A stretch of DNA of 8,102 bases from contig CAIVKT010000507.1 of the NCBI GenBank assembly GCA_903906615.1, forward strand, positions 1 through 8,102, written 5' to 3'. The notes under the pieces are model-generated. The model was not told the origin of the DNA and did not search any database. It saw only the letters and a list, made by a program, of their open reading frames with translations. The position numbers were made by a program, and so were the translations under genes. Source of the stretch: an uncultured Bacteroidota bacterium. Lineage in GTDB: Bacteria; Bacteroidota; Bacteroidia; Chitinophagales; Chitinophagaceae. This document shows, one piece after another, positions 1-6,518 of this stretch; the stretch's first letter is position 1; every line of letters begins with the position of its first letter.

Positions 1-648
1 ACTACGATAGTAGGTGGCAAGGGCGAAAAAGAAAACATCAATGCCCGCGTAAACCAGATCAAATCCCAGATAGAAGCTACTACCAGCGACTATGATAAAG
101 AAAAATTACAGGAGCGCCTCGCTAAGCTGAGCGGCGGTGTAGCTGTACTGTATGTAGGCGCTGCCAGCGAAGTAGAAATGAAAGAAAAGAAAGACCGCAT
201 AGACGATGCACTGCACGCTACACGCGCAGCTGTGGAAGAAGGCATAGTACCGGGTGGTGGCGTAGCTTACATCCGCGCTATTGAGTCATTGGATGCTGTA
301 AAAACAGATAACCCTGATGAGAAAACAGGTGTAGCTATCGTGCGCCGTGCGCTCGAAGAGCCACTGCGCCAGATCGTAGCTAACGCAGGCCTCGAAGGTT
401 CTATCATTGTACAGAAGGTACGTGAAGGCAAAGCTGACTTTGGATTTAATGCCCGTACTGAAGTATATGAAAATATGTTTGCAGCAGGCGTAATAGACCC
501 AACTAAGGTGAGCCGTGTAGCGCTGGAAAATGCAGCTTCTATAGCCAGCATGTTCCTCACTACAGAGTGTGTGATCGCCGACAAGCCAGAACCAAAATCG
601 GCACCAGCCGGTGGCGGTATGCCGGGCGGAATGGGCATGGACTATTAA
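1..648 (+). CDS. groEL: Chaperonin GroEL (60 kDa), 3' part, cut by the left window edge
   Basis: ATP-driven cytosolic folding chaperonin; GroEL forms double heptameric rings and works with GroES. The frame is open from base 1 and encodes 215 residues, about the last 40% of a roughly 545-residue protein. Seen: [18 protein letters not shown] near visible residues 34-51, then VEMKEKK, then [14 protein letters not shown], whose second Asp (visible residue 69) corresponds to the catalytic Asp398 of the E. coli protein. Further on are the PGGGVAY nucleotide-pocket loop, IDPTKVSR with the Asp that contacts adenine ribose in E. coli (Asp495), and a Gly/Met-rich tail ending [11 protein letters not shown]. 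The visible part covers the end of the apical domain, the intermediate domain return and the equatorial C-terminal half. An ATG at 178 lies inside the gene and is not its start. groES would be expected to the left but lies outside the window. No frameshift or missing key residue is visible. Confidence 0.97.
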   Translation, partial: TTIVGGKGEKENINARVNQIKSQIEATTSDYDKEKLQERLAKLSGGVAVLYVGAASEVEMKEKKDRIDDALHATRAAVEEGIVPGGGVAYIRAIESLDAVKTDNPDEKTGVAIVRRALEEPLRQIVANAGLEGSIIVQKVREGKADFGFNARTEVYENMFAAGVIDPTKVSRVALENAASIASMFLTTECVIADKPEPKSAPAGGGMPGGMGMDY

Positions 649-675
649 TAAAGTAAAAAGCAAAAATTAAAAAGT

Positions 676-703
676 AAAAGTCCCGGTTTTGCCGGGACTT
701 TTT
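676..703. terminator. Bidirectional intrinsic terminator between groEL and the receiver gene
   Basis: The hairpin stem AGTCCCGG (679-686) pairs perfectly with CCGGGACT (692-699) around a 5-base loop TTTTG. A-tracts precede it and a T-tract follows it (699-703), so the stem extends by A-T pairs and the structure has a U-run when read from either side. It lies 27 bases after the groEL stop and 22 bases beyond the stop of the converging receiver gene, so it can serve both. The stretch before it (651-680) is a purine-rich near-repeat, with AAAGTAAAAAG and AAAAAGTAAAAG as its two halves. Confidence 0.9.
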
Positions 704-725
704 GTTATTCAAAATGTTGCACATT

Positions 726-1238
726 CTATCCGAATGACTGGAACTTCTTAACGAGGAACAGGGATATGAGCAATACTGCCACCATAGCCACAATGAGGAA
801 GGTGATCACTCTTTTGTAGGTAGTATTGGTAGCCCTCATACTGTGCAGTTCCACAATGTTGTTCAGCAGGTTCTCCATACGCGAAAAGGCGGTCTCGCCC
901 TTGATCACATAATCATACGCGCCATGCTTCATACTGTCTACAGCCACGTCCAGCTTATCCTGGCCGGAGAGCATGATGACCTCTGTGTTGGGGCTCAACT
1001 CCTTTATTTTTTTCAATACCTCCACGCCGTTCTGCGCGTTGGGCAGGTGTGCATTCAGGTGAAAGTCGAGTACCACTATGGCAGGCATTAGGCCCATATC
1101 TTTTATAGCATCCTCGCCATTCTCATAAGTTTTGAGCTGGTAATCAAAACGCTCAGAGATGTGGTCTTTAAGCATTTCATTCTGGATCGGCTCGTCATCA
1201 ACGAGGAAAATGTATTGCGATTTGTGTTCTGCTGCCAT
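726..1238 (-). CDS. Response-regulator receiver protein with C-terminal transmembrane anchor
   Basis: A 170-residue phospho-acceptor protein without a DNA-binding or enzymatic output domain. The receiver fold spans about residues 8-130: acidic pair D14-D15 in FLVDDEP, phospho-acceptor D58 in VVLDFHL, S91 in MLSGQ, and K113 in DYVIKGE. Two departures from the usual receiver are visible. The distance from D58 to the next conserved Gly (G71) is 13 residues instead of the usual 8, so the loop after the acceptor is longer. The conserved Lys is followed by Gly rather than Pro. Residues about 144-163 (VITFLIVAMVAVLLISLFLV) form one hydrophobic helix flanked by KR before and KK after, leaving a 7-residue tail; this predicts a tail-anchored inner-membrane protein with the receiver in the cytosol. 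It lies 134 bases downstream of the hybrid kinase on the same strand with its own candidate promoter. The ATG start puts DD at the usual position. The output partner is unknown. Confidence 0.9.
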   Translation of the reverse strand: MAAEHKSQYIFLVDDEPIQNEMLKDHISERFDYQLKTYENGEDAIKDMGLMPAIVVLDFHLNAHLPNAQNGVEVLKKIKELSPNTEVIMLSGQDKLDVAVDSMKHGAYDYVIKGETAFSRMENLLNNIVELHSMRATNTTYKRVITFLIVAMVAVLLISLFLVKKFQSFG

Positions 1239-1321
1239 AGTTAGTGATTCAATTATTCAGAAAAATACTTTGAAAAATCCCAAATTCCAAACAAAACAGG
1301 GATAGAAAATTTTTTAAGCCG

Positions 1322-1329
1322 CAAAGATA
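1322..1329 (-). promoter_or_regulatory. Candidate -7 promoter element (TATCTTTG) for the receiver gene
   Basis: On the minus strand this octamer matches the Bacteroidota -7 consensus TAnnTTTG exactly, 83 bases before the receiver start codon. I see no convincing TTTG-type -33 element at the right spacing. The octamer sits inside an inverted repeat, GCAAAG (1321-1326) and CTTTGC (1335-1340), with an 8-base spacer. The repeat could be an operator, or a weak hairpin in the 3' tail of the kinase transcript. Confidence 0.5.
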
Positions 1330-1372
1330 CCTGCCTTTGCTTTCTATTTTGCCCCGTATAAATGAGTTTTGG

Positions 1373-4042
1373 TTAATTCTGCCTTAATTCTTCAAATGCC
1401 TTCACACAAAGCCGTTTCAGGTTGGTGACGAGGGCGGGTAAAGTATCAAAATGCGCTGCCTCGCCTGATGATTGCTCAATAAGGAAAATATTGCTGATCT
1501 CCTCTTTTATACCCATATAAGACAACTGCGGCTTCAGGGAGTGGGCAGCTATTTTAATGGCCGGGTAGTCTTTCGTTTCTATAGCGCGGTCTATGGCAGC
1601 CAGCAGCTTGGGTGCGTTGTCCAGGAACATGCCTATGTATTTTTGCTGTTTTTCTGTATTCCCACCGGTAAACTGCTGTAGGAATTTCATATCCGTCACA
1701 TGCTCAGGCAGGGGTGCAAAGGTACGCTCAGTTGTGGTTGCCTCTGTTTGTTTATTAGCACTTACATAGCAATGTCCCCCGATAACCGCATCCATTTTCA
1801 GCAATAGCTCATCCGTTTTGAACGGCTTGGAAACATAAGCATCCATGCCCGCCTCCAGGTAATGCTGCACGTCTTCCTGCAGTACATTGGCCGTCATGGC
1901 TATGATGCGAACGCTGCCAGCCGGTTGCGGCAGTTTTCGGATCAGCTTTGTAGCTGTCACCCCATCCATTACCGGCATCTGTATGTCCATCAGTACCACA
2001 TCATACATCTCTTTTTGCACCTGGTCTACTGCTTCCTGCCCGTTTACTGCAAAGTGCAGGTCTATCCCGGGTATCACTTCATTTAGTGTGTCCTCGGCCA
2101 CCATGCGGTTAAATTCATTGTCCTCTACCAGCAATACCTTTAGCTTGCTTAGCCTTTGCATGGAGGTGTCGTCAAGCACATTTTCCGGTTTGGTGTCTTC
2201 CTGTGTCTGTGCTTCTTCAAACGGCAGCACTACAGTAAATGTAGTACCCTGCTGCACTATGCTGCGTACGGATATTTCGCCGCCCATCAGGTTCACTAAT
2301 TGCTTGGATATAGTAAGCCCCAACCCTGTGCCGCCAAACTTGCGCGACACATCGCTACCAGCCTGCGTGAAACTATCAAAGATGGTATCCACATAGTCGG
2401 CAGCTATACCTATGCCTGTATCCTTCACGTCAAACTGTAGCCACAGTTTTCCACCTTCATTTTTTTGCAGCGATATATTGATCTCGACCGATCCCTTATC
2501 CGTGAACTTCACCGCATTGCCTGCCAGGTTGATGAGCACCTGGTTCAGCCTCGTTGGGTCGCCGGTGAGGCGGCGGGGTATCGCCTGGTCCAGCGTCACA
2601 TGCAGCTCTATATGTTTCTCTTCCACTTTCAGCATCAGCATATCGCGCACACTCTGCACTACCTCCCGTATAGAGAAATCAATATGCTCAATAACTATCT
2701 TCCCTGCCTCTATTTTAGAAAGATCCAGTATATCATTGATGATCACCAGCAGGTTGTCTGCGGATAATCGAATGGCATTCAGGTAGCGGAGTTGATCAGG
2801 CTTAGGTGTCTTTGAGAGTAGCAGGCGGGTCATACCTACAATGGCATTCATAGGTGTGCGTATCTCGTGGCTCATATTGGCCATGAACTGGTGTTTCAGA
2901 AAAGCAGTGCGCTCGGCCACTTCTTTTTCTTTCTGTGCCAGCTCCAGTTGCTGCCGCACCTGCATATTACGCAGCTCATTGATGATGGTTTGCTTAAAGA
3001 TCTCTTCCTTTAGCTGCTCAAAAGATTTGAGGTGAAAGAATGCCTTGGGGATGTCGCCCATTTTATCATACAGCGCCGCAAACACTTCGTGTATACTCAT
3101 GATGTCGTGCTTGCGCATATACTCACCCGCAAGCGAGTAGGCCGCATCGAGGTATTGCAGGGCCTTGCGGTAATTGCCCTCATCCATATACAGCCTGCCG
3201 AGGTAAAAGTTGCAGATGATCTGCACCTCGGCATTAGCCAGCTCTTTAGATTGCATCAGTGCGCTCGACAAATACTTATCTGCCAGGTCGAACTGTTGCA
3301 TCTTATAATTCACCTTGCCCAGGCCGCTCTCGGCCATTACATAATTGGCTGTTTCCGGCTCCGAGTAGTTGAGGTTCTTTTCAAAATAGCCCAGCGCCTC
3401 GCCAAACTGTTCTTTCTTAAAATAGATATTGCCCAGCGTATTGTAAATATTGATGAGGCTGCTCACATTGTGCGCGCGCTCAAAGATGGGCAGGCACTTC
3501 AAGGCGTACTCCAGCGCGCTGTCGTAGTCATTAAGGTCATACAATAAGTTGCTCACGCTCGTCAGTATCACCGACTGCGAAAACTCATCGCCCAGTTCTT
3601 CGTAAATGGCCAGCGCTTTTTCAAAGTTGGTGAGCACATTGGCAAAGTCGCCCATGTCGCGGTATATATTGCCGAAGTAATACAGCACCCTTGCCTCCAG
3701 CCTGCGGTCTTTGATGCCCTTGGCTATTTTCAGGGCTTCCTTCAGCACCTCCAGTCCCGCATCATACTCACCTTTCAGCCAGTAGCAGGAACCCTTGAGG
3801 TTTAGCCCACGCCCCAGGCCCCTGCGGTAGCCCGCGAGCCTCGCCCGGTCCATGATGTCATCAGCCATTATAGACGCGCCTTCCACATCAAAATTGCGCA
3901 CCTCTACCGCTATATCCACCAATATATCTATGCGGCCCTTTTCATCGGTTTGCAGCGCCATCTGCTCCTGCAATTCTTTATACCTCGGTGTGTCTATCAT
4001 TGTTAAGAATTTGAAAATACCGTACTCATTGTTTCCTGCCAT
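1373..4042 (-). CDS. Soluble TPR-sensor hybrid histidine kinase with REC and Hpt domains
   Basis: An 889-residue multi-step phosphorelay protein. In order: about seven tetratricopeptide helical pairs (residues 75-350, for example GNIYRDMGDFANVLTNFEKA and GNIYFKKEQFGEALGYFEKN); a charged coiled-coil linker (350-388); HisKA with H392 in MANMSHEIRTPMNAIVG; and HATPase_c with the N-box around N509, DTGIG at 541-545 and GGTGLGLTI at 570-578. A receiver follows with E640-D641, acceptor D686 in VLMDIQMPVMDG, T717 and K739-P740, and then a C-terminal Hpt with H834 in AAHSLKPQL. All four phosphorelay sites are intact. No signal peptide or membrane helix is visible, so sensing is likely cytosolic, through protein or peptide contact by the TPRs. 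In the Hpt motif the Gly usual after HxLK is Pro. Met15 (ATG at 3998-4000) is an alternative start; I kept the longer form with low certainty. The Hpt could pass phosphate to the downstream anchored receiver. Confidence 0.95.
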   Translation of the reverse strand: MAGNNEYGIFKFLTMIDTPRYKELQEQMALQTDEKGRIDILVDIAVEVRNFDVEGASIMADDIMDRARLAGYRRGLGRGLNLKGSCYWLKGEYDAGLEVLKEALKIAKGIKDRRLEARVLYYFGNIYRDMGDFANVLTNFEKALAIYEELGDEFSQSVILTSVSNLLYDLNDYDSALEYALKCLPIFERAHNVSSLINIYNTLGNIYFKKEQFGEALGYFEKNLNYSEPETANYVMAESGLGKVNYKMQQFDLADKYLSSALMQSKELANAEVQIICNFYLGRLYMDEGNYRKALQYLDAAYSLAGEYMRKHDIMSIHEVFAALYDKMGDIPKAFFHLKSFEQLKEEIFKQTIINELRNMQVRQQLELAQKEKEVAERTAFLKHQFMANMSHEIRTPMNAIVGMTRLLLSKTPKPDQLRYLNAIRLSADNLLVIINDILDLSKIEAGKIVIEHIDFSIREVVQSVRDMLMLKVEEKHIELHVTLDQAIPRRLTGDPTRLNQVLINLAGNAVKFTDKGSVEINISLQKNEGGKLWLQFDVKDTGIGIAADYVDTIFDSFTQAGSDVSRKFGGTGLGLTISKQLVNLMGGEISVRSIVQQGTTFTVVLPFEEAQTQEDTKPENVLDDTSMQRLSKLKVLLVEDNEFNRMVAEDTLNEVIPGIDLHFAVNGQEAVDQVQKEMYDVVLMDIQMPVMDGVTATKLIRKLPQPAGSVRIIAMTANVLQEDVQHYLEAGMDAYVSKPFKTDELLLKMDAVIGGHCYVSANKQTEATTTERTFAPLPEHVTDMKFLQQFTGGNTEKQQKYIGMFLDNAPKLLAAIDRAIETKDYPAIKIAAHSLKPQLSYMGIKEEISNIFLIEQSSGEAAHFDTLPALVTNLKRLCVKAFEELRQN

Positions 4043-4088
4043 GAAAGTAATGATAACTAAAGGAATAATTAATTTCCACTTTTTGTTG

Positions 4089-4096
4089 TATTTTTG
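4089..4096 (+). promoter_or_regulatory. Candidate -7 promoter element (TATTTTTG) for the MNT-HEPN pair
   Basis: An exact match to the Bacteroidota TAnnTTTG -7 consensus, 34 bases before the MNT start, giving a predicted leader of about 25-30 bases. No clear TTTG is seen about 20 bases upstream. The same octamer lies before the ABC and adenosyltransferase genes. Confidence 0.55.
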
Positions 4097-4101
4097 ATTG
4101 A

Positions 4102-4113
4102 GTGGGTATCCAC
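4102..4113. repeat. Short inverted repeat at the predicted MNT-HEPN transcription start
   Basis: GTGG (4102-4105), spacer GTAT, then CCAC (4110-4113). It lies 5 bases after the -7 element and 17 bases before the MNT start codon, where an autoregulatory operator of a toxin-antitoxin-like pair could sit. Four-base arms can arise by chance, so the role is only a suggestion. Confidence 0.3.
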
Positions 4114-4130
4114 CGCTCCAAAATTAATAC

Positions 4131-4448
4131 ATGAGCCACAATGAAACCATAAGCAGGCAAATAAAACAGGTAGTTAAAGATACCGATGATTCTGCTATGG
4201 TCATTTTGTTCGGATCAAGAGCAACTGGAACAGCTATAGCTGATTCTGATTGGGATATTCTCATATTGCTCAATAAGCCTGCCGTTTCCCTAAAAGAAGA
4301 GCAATTGTTCCGCCATAAGCTATACGACCTTGAGTTAAAGATAGGCGAGCCAATATCCACATTTGTATATGGACTTGGCGATTGGAATGGCAGGTTGTTA
4401 CACACCCCACTGCATCAAAACATTCAAAGAGACGGAATGATCCTTTAA
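4131..4448 (+). CDS. Minimal nucleotidyltransferase (MNT), partner of the HEPN protein
   Basis: A 105-residue polymerase-beta-fold nucleotidyltransferase, the size of stand-alone MNT proteins. Seen: LFGSRATG (residues 26-33) with the Gly-Ser phosphate-binding turn, and SDWDILILL (39-47) with the paired metal ligands D40 and D42. The third carboxylate often present on the following strand is not obvious: the matching region reads EPISTFVYG (about 73-81), with Ser where Asp might be expected. Known for the family: MNT proteins paired with HEPN partners can act as antitoxins, and characterised ones transfer AMP to the HEPN protein. The HEPN gene begins one base after this stop, so the two are surely co-transcribed. 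The base composition looks AT-richer than the flanking kinase and ispE genes. No Shine-Dalgarno sequence is visible. The fold is certain; the antitoxin role is inferred from pairing. Confidence 0.88.
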   Translation: MSHNETISRQIKQVVKDTDDSAMVILFGSRATGTAIADSDWDILILLNKPAVSLKEEQLFRHKLYDLELKIGEPISTFVYGLGDWNGRLLHTPLHQNIQRDGMIL

Positions 4449-4449
4449 A

Positions 4450-4833
4450 ATGGCTGATTACACACAGGATTATATAGCTTATCGTTTATCAAAATCAGAA
4501 GAGGCATTCAATGATGCGCAACTTCTTGCCCAAAATGGAAGCTGGAACTCATGCGTTAACAGGTTATACTATTCATGCTACTACATGGTATCTGCAGTAT
4601 TATTGAAAAATAAGATTACCACTCAAACACATGCAGGTTGCAAAACACAGTTTGGTATAAATTTTGTGAAAACAGGAAAGGTGTCTATAGAGCATGGTCG
4701 TCTATTTTCTGATCTTATGGACTGGCGGCAAAAAGGCGATTATGGCGATATGTTTGATTTTGATCGAGATACAACACAGCCATTGTTGCCTTTGGTTGAA
4801 AAATTTCTAATGTCGGTAAGAACTTTAATTTAG
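4450..4833 (+). CDS. HEPN domain protein, partner of the MNT
   Basis: A 127-residue, probably all-helical protein of the PF05168-like HEPN group. Seen: a helix rich in A, E and Q (residues 14-30), the signature NRLYYSCYYMVSAVLL (37-52), and a C-terminal WRQKGDYGD (92-100) typical of this group. No R-x(4-6)-H motif, the RNase active site of toxic HEPN proteins, exists anywhere in the protein; after R38 a tyrosine pair (Y44-Y45) occupies that spacing. This makes ribonuclease activity doubtful. It may instead be a non-catalytic partner that helps the nucleotidyltransferase, or it may use another active site. It starts one base after the MNT stop. Its stop codon TAG is directly followed by the stop of ispE on the other strand. 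Composition is low in G+C: 18 of 60 bases in 4561-4620 by hand count, against 36 of 60 in ispE at 5341-5400. This suggests acquisition as a cassette. Confidence 0.85.
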   Translation: MADYTQDYIAYRLSKSEEAFNDAQLLAQNGSWNSCVNRLYYSCYYMVSAVLLKNKITTQTHAGCKTQFGINFVKTGKVSIEHGRLFSDLMDWRQKGDYGDMFDFDRDTTQPLLPLVEKFLMSVRTLI

Positions 4834-5661
4834 CTACGTCACATAATACTCTTCAAAATCCACTCCTACCTTCACCTCAGCCTGACGCCCTTTATTAAAA
4901 ATACCAAAAATTGCCGAACCGCTGCCGCTCATAGATGCGTATAGCGCACCCTGCTCATATAGCTGTTGCTTTATGGTTGCCAGCACAGGGTACTGCGCAA
5001 ACACAGGCCCTTCAAAATCATTGGCCACATGCTCCTTCCATTCGGTTATGGGCAACGCTGCTAACTGTCGCAGATCGAACTTTGCCGGCGCAGGCGTAAG
5101 CATCCCAAACGCCTTGCCGGTAGCCACATGCAGGCCGGGGCATAAAAGCTGTATGCTATACGCCGACAGATCGAGCGCAACGCCGGTCATTACCTCGCCC
5201 CTGCCGGTGGCATATTGCGGCGTGTTGAGGATAAAGAACGGGCAGTCGCTACCCAGTTGCAAAGCATAGGAGATCAGTTGTTCATTGCTTAATCCTAACG
5301 CGCAATAATCGTTTAGTAAATTCAGCATAAAAGCCCCATCGGCCGAGCCGCCACCCAGTCCGGCACCCATGGGCAATACTTTGTGCAGGTATATATCCAG
5401 CGGCGGTACTTTATCTGTAAATGCAGCCTTCAGTAATTGGTAGGCTTTCCATACCAGGTTATCCACGTTACTCCCGGCCACGGCAAGGCCGCTCATATGC
5501 AGTTGCGTAGTAGCAGCAGGTGTTACCTCCAGCACATCGCGCAGGGGTATATTATGCCCGGTAAGCGGATAGAACACCGTTTCAATATCATGGTAGCCAT
5601 CCGCCCGCTTGCGGGTAACAGACAGCCCTATATTTATTTTACAATTTGGGAAACGCAGCAT
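4834..5661 (-). CDS. ispE: 4-diphosphocytidyl-2-C-methyl-D-erythritol kinase (CDP-ME kinase)
   Basis: Cytosolic GHMP kinase of the MEP pathway. It phosphorylates the 2-hydroxyl of CDP-methylerythritol with ATP on the way to IPP and DMAPP. The 275-residue length is close to the family norm of about 280. Seen: N-terminal FPNCKINIGLSVTRKRADGYH with the catalytic Lys (K8), the GHMP ATP loop LPMGAGLGGGSADGA (residues 96-110), LGSDCPFF (136-143) with the presumed catalytic Asp (D139), and C-terminal SMSGSGSAIFGIF (243-255). All expected motifs are present, so it should be active. The ATG start places PNCKINIGL where the family has it. The gene stands alone and opposes the HEPN gene with no intergenic base and no terminator between. 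A TAATTTCA word lies just before its start, but it is too close to be a confident promoter. Confidence 0.96.
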   Translation of the reverse strand: MLRFPNCKINIGLSVTRKRADGYHDIETVFYPLTGHNIPLRDVLEVTPAATTQLHMSGLAVAGSNVDNLVWKAYQLLKAAFTDKVPPLDIYLHKVLPMGAGLGGGSADGAFMLNLLNDYCALGLSNEQLISYALQLGSDCPFFILNTPQYATGRGEVMTGVALDLSAYSIQLLCPGLHVATGKAFGMLTPAPAKFDLRQLAALPITEWKEHVANDFEGPVFAQYPVLATIKQQLYEQGALYASMSGSGSAIFGIFNKGRQAEVKVGVDFEEYYVT

Positions 5662-5680
5662 AGAGGTGTGAAATTATGCG

Positions 5681-5688
5681 TATTTTTG
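5681..5688 (+). promoter_or_regulatory. Candidate -7 promoter element (TATTTTTG) for the ABC ATPase gene
   Basis: An exact TAnnTTTG match 74 bases before the TTG start of the ABC gene. The predicted transcript would begin near 5695, so its leader would consist almost wholly of the palindrome and heptamer repeats that follow. No clear -33 element is seen at the right distance; a TTTG at 5645-5648 is too far away. Confidence 0.5.
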
Positions 5689-5704
5689 AAAACCAACCAG
5701 AATT

Positions 5705-5765
5705 CTAACGACTCCCGATAGCTATCGGAACTAACGACTAACGACTAAACACTAACGACTACTTG
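5705..5765. repeat. Heptamer tandem repeat with embedded 14-bp palindrome
   Basis: A CTAACGA unit occurs at 5705-5711, 5731-5737, 5738-5744 and 5752-5758, with the variant CTAAACA at 5745-5751, so 5731-5758 is four tandem 7-base units. Between the first copy and the array lies the perfect palindrome CCGATAGCTATCGG (5715-5728). The array runs straight into the TTG start codon of the ABC gene at 5763. The palindrome resembles a motif I recall as recurrent in Bacteroidota intergenic DNA, which I cannot verify here. It could be a hairpin in the leader RNA, a protein site, or a dispersed repeat. Confidence 0.85.
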
Positions 5766-6464
5766 AAAGAAGTTATCAGGCTGAACGATATTCGTAAGAG
5801 TTACTACCTCGGCAAGCAGGAGCTGCCCGTGCTAAAAGGCATCAACCTGGTCATTGCACAGAATGAATATGTGGCGCTCATGGGGCCATCGGGTTCCGGT
5901 AAATCCACGCTGATGAATATACTCGGCTGCCTCGACTCTCCAAGCGACGGACAATACATACTCAACAGCAAGAACGTGAGCAATATGGACGATGACCAGC
6001 TTGCCGATGTGCGCAATGTGGAGATAGGTTTCGTATTCCAGCAGTTCAACCTACTGCCCCGCCTTACGGCATGGGAGAATGTAGCCCTGCCCCTTATCTA
6101 TGCCGGTGTAGGTAAGGCCGAGCGCGAAGAGCGTGCCCGCGCCATGCTGGAGAAAGTGAGCCTTGCCGACCGCGCGCACCACAAGCCCAACGAGCTATCC
6201 GGCGGGCAAAGCCAGCGCGTGGCCATAGCCCGCGCGCTCATCAACAACCCATCGCTGCTGCTGGCCGATGAACCTACGGGCAACCTCGACAGTAAAACAT
6301 CTGTAGAGATCATGGAGCTCTTCGGGCAGATACAGCAACAGGGCAACACAGTAGTGCTGGTAACACACGAAGAAGATATAGCCAACTACACCCACCGCGT
6401 CATCAGGATACGTGATGGCTCGGTAGAAACCGACAAAGAACAAAAACCCAATAAAAACCCCTAA
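5763..6464 (+). CDS. ABC transporter ATP-binding protein, MacB/LolD type
   Basis: A 233-residue nucleotide-binding subunit that would power an inner-membrane FtsX-like permease, for export or lipoprotein handling. Seen: an A-loop aromatic (Y14 or Y15), Walker [10 protein letters not shown] (41-49), Q-loop in [18 protein letters not shown] (90-107), signature [15 protein letters not shown] (145-159), Walker B LLLADE (165-170), D-loop GNLDS (173-177) and H-loop VTHE (200-203). [12 protein letters not shown] and the [11 protein letters not shown] stretch are characteristic of the MacB/LolD branch. The signature has LSGGQS where LSGGQQ is more usual. The start is TTG: an in-frame stop lies at 5739-5741, no ATG lies between, and the next in-frame Met (residue 40) would delete the first strand and A-loop. 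No permease gene is adjacent, so the exact substrate cannot be named. The last codons and stop lie inside a C-rich repeat, and the tail ([10 protein letters not shown]) looks non-conserved. Confidence 0.93.
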   Translation: MKEVIRLNDIRKSYYLGKQELPVLKGINLVIAQNEYVALMGPSGSGKSTLMNILGCLDSPSDGQYILNSKNVSNMDDDQLADVRNVEIGFVFQQFNLLPRLTAWENVALPLIYAGVGKAEREERARAMLEKVSLADRAHHKPNELSGGQSQRVAIARALINNPSLLLADEPTGNLDSKTSVEIMELFGQIQQQGNTVVLVTHEEDIANYTHRVIRIRDGSVETDKEQKPNKNP

Positions 6465-6480
6465 CCCCTAAACGGGAACT
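6458..6480 (+). repeat. C-rich intergenic repeat, copy 1, overlapping the ABC stop codon
   Basis: Reads CCCCTAA then CCCCTAAACGGGAACT. It is similar to the reverse complement of 6568-6592, so the two form an inverted pair about 90 bases apart. The TAA stop of the ABC gene (6462-6464) is inside the first CCCCTAA unit, meaning the repeat supplies the end of that reading frame. Similar C-rich words followed by GGG and ACT are, as I recall, frequent in Bacteroidota intergenic regions. Confidence 0.7.
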
Positions 6481-6518
6481 ACTTATTTACACCCTTAACC
6501 CTTATTAATTATTTACCT

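Noticed and set aside
1887..2396. Long + strand open frame (169 codons) opposite the kinase
   Set aside because: It is antisense to the HATPase/REC part of a kinase with every motif intact; its predicted protein is Ser/Cys/Thr-rich without recognisable domains, as expected of a shadow frame.
3032..3547. Long + strand open frame (171 codons) opposite the TPR region
   Set aside because: Antisense to clear TPR repeats; the open length follows from the codon composition of the real gene, and there is no promoter or conserved motif.
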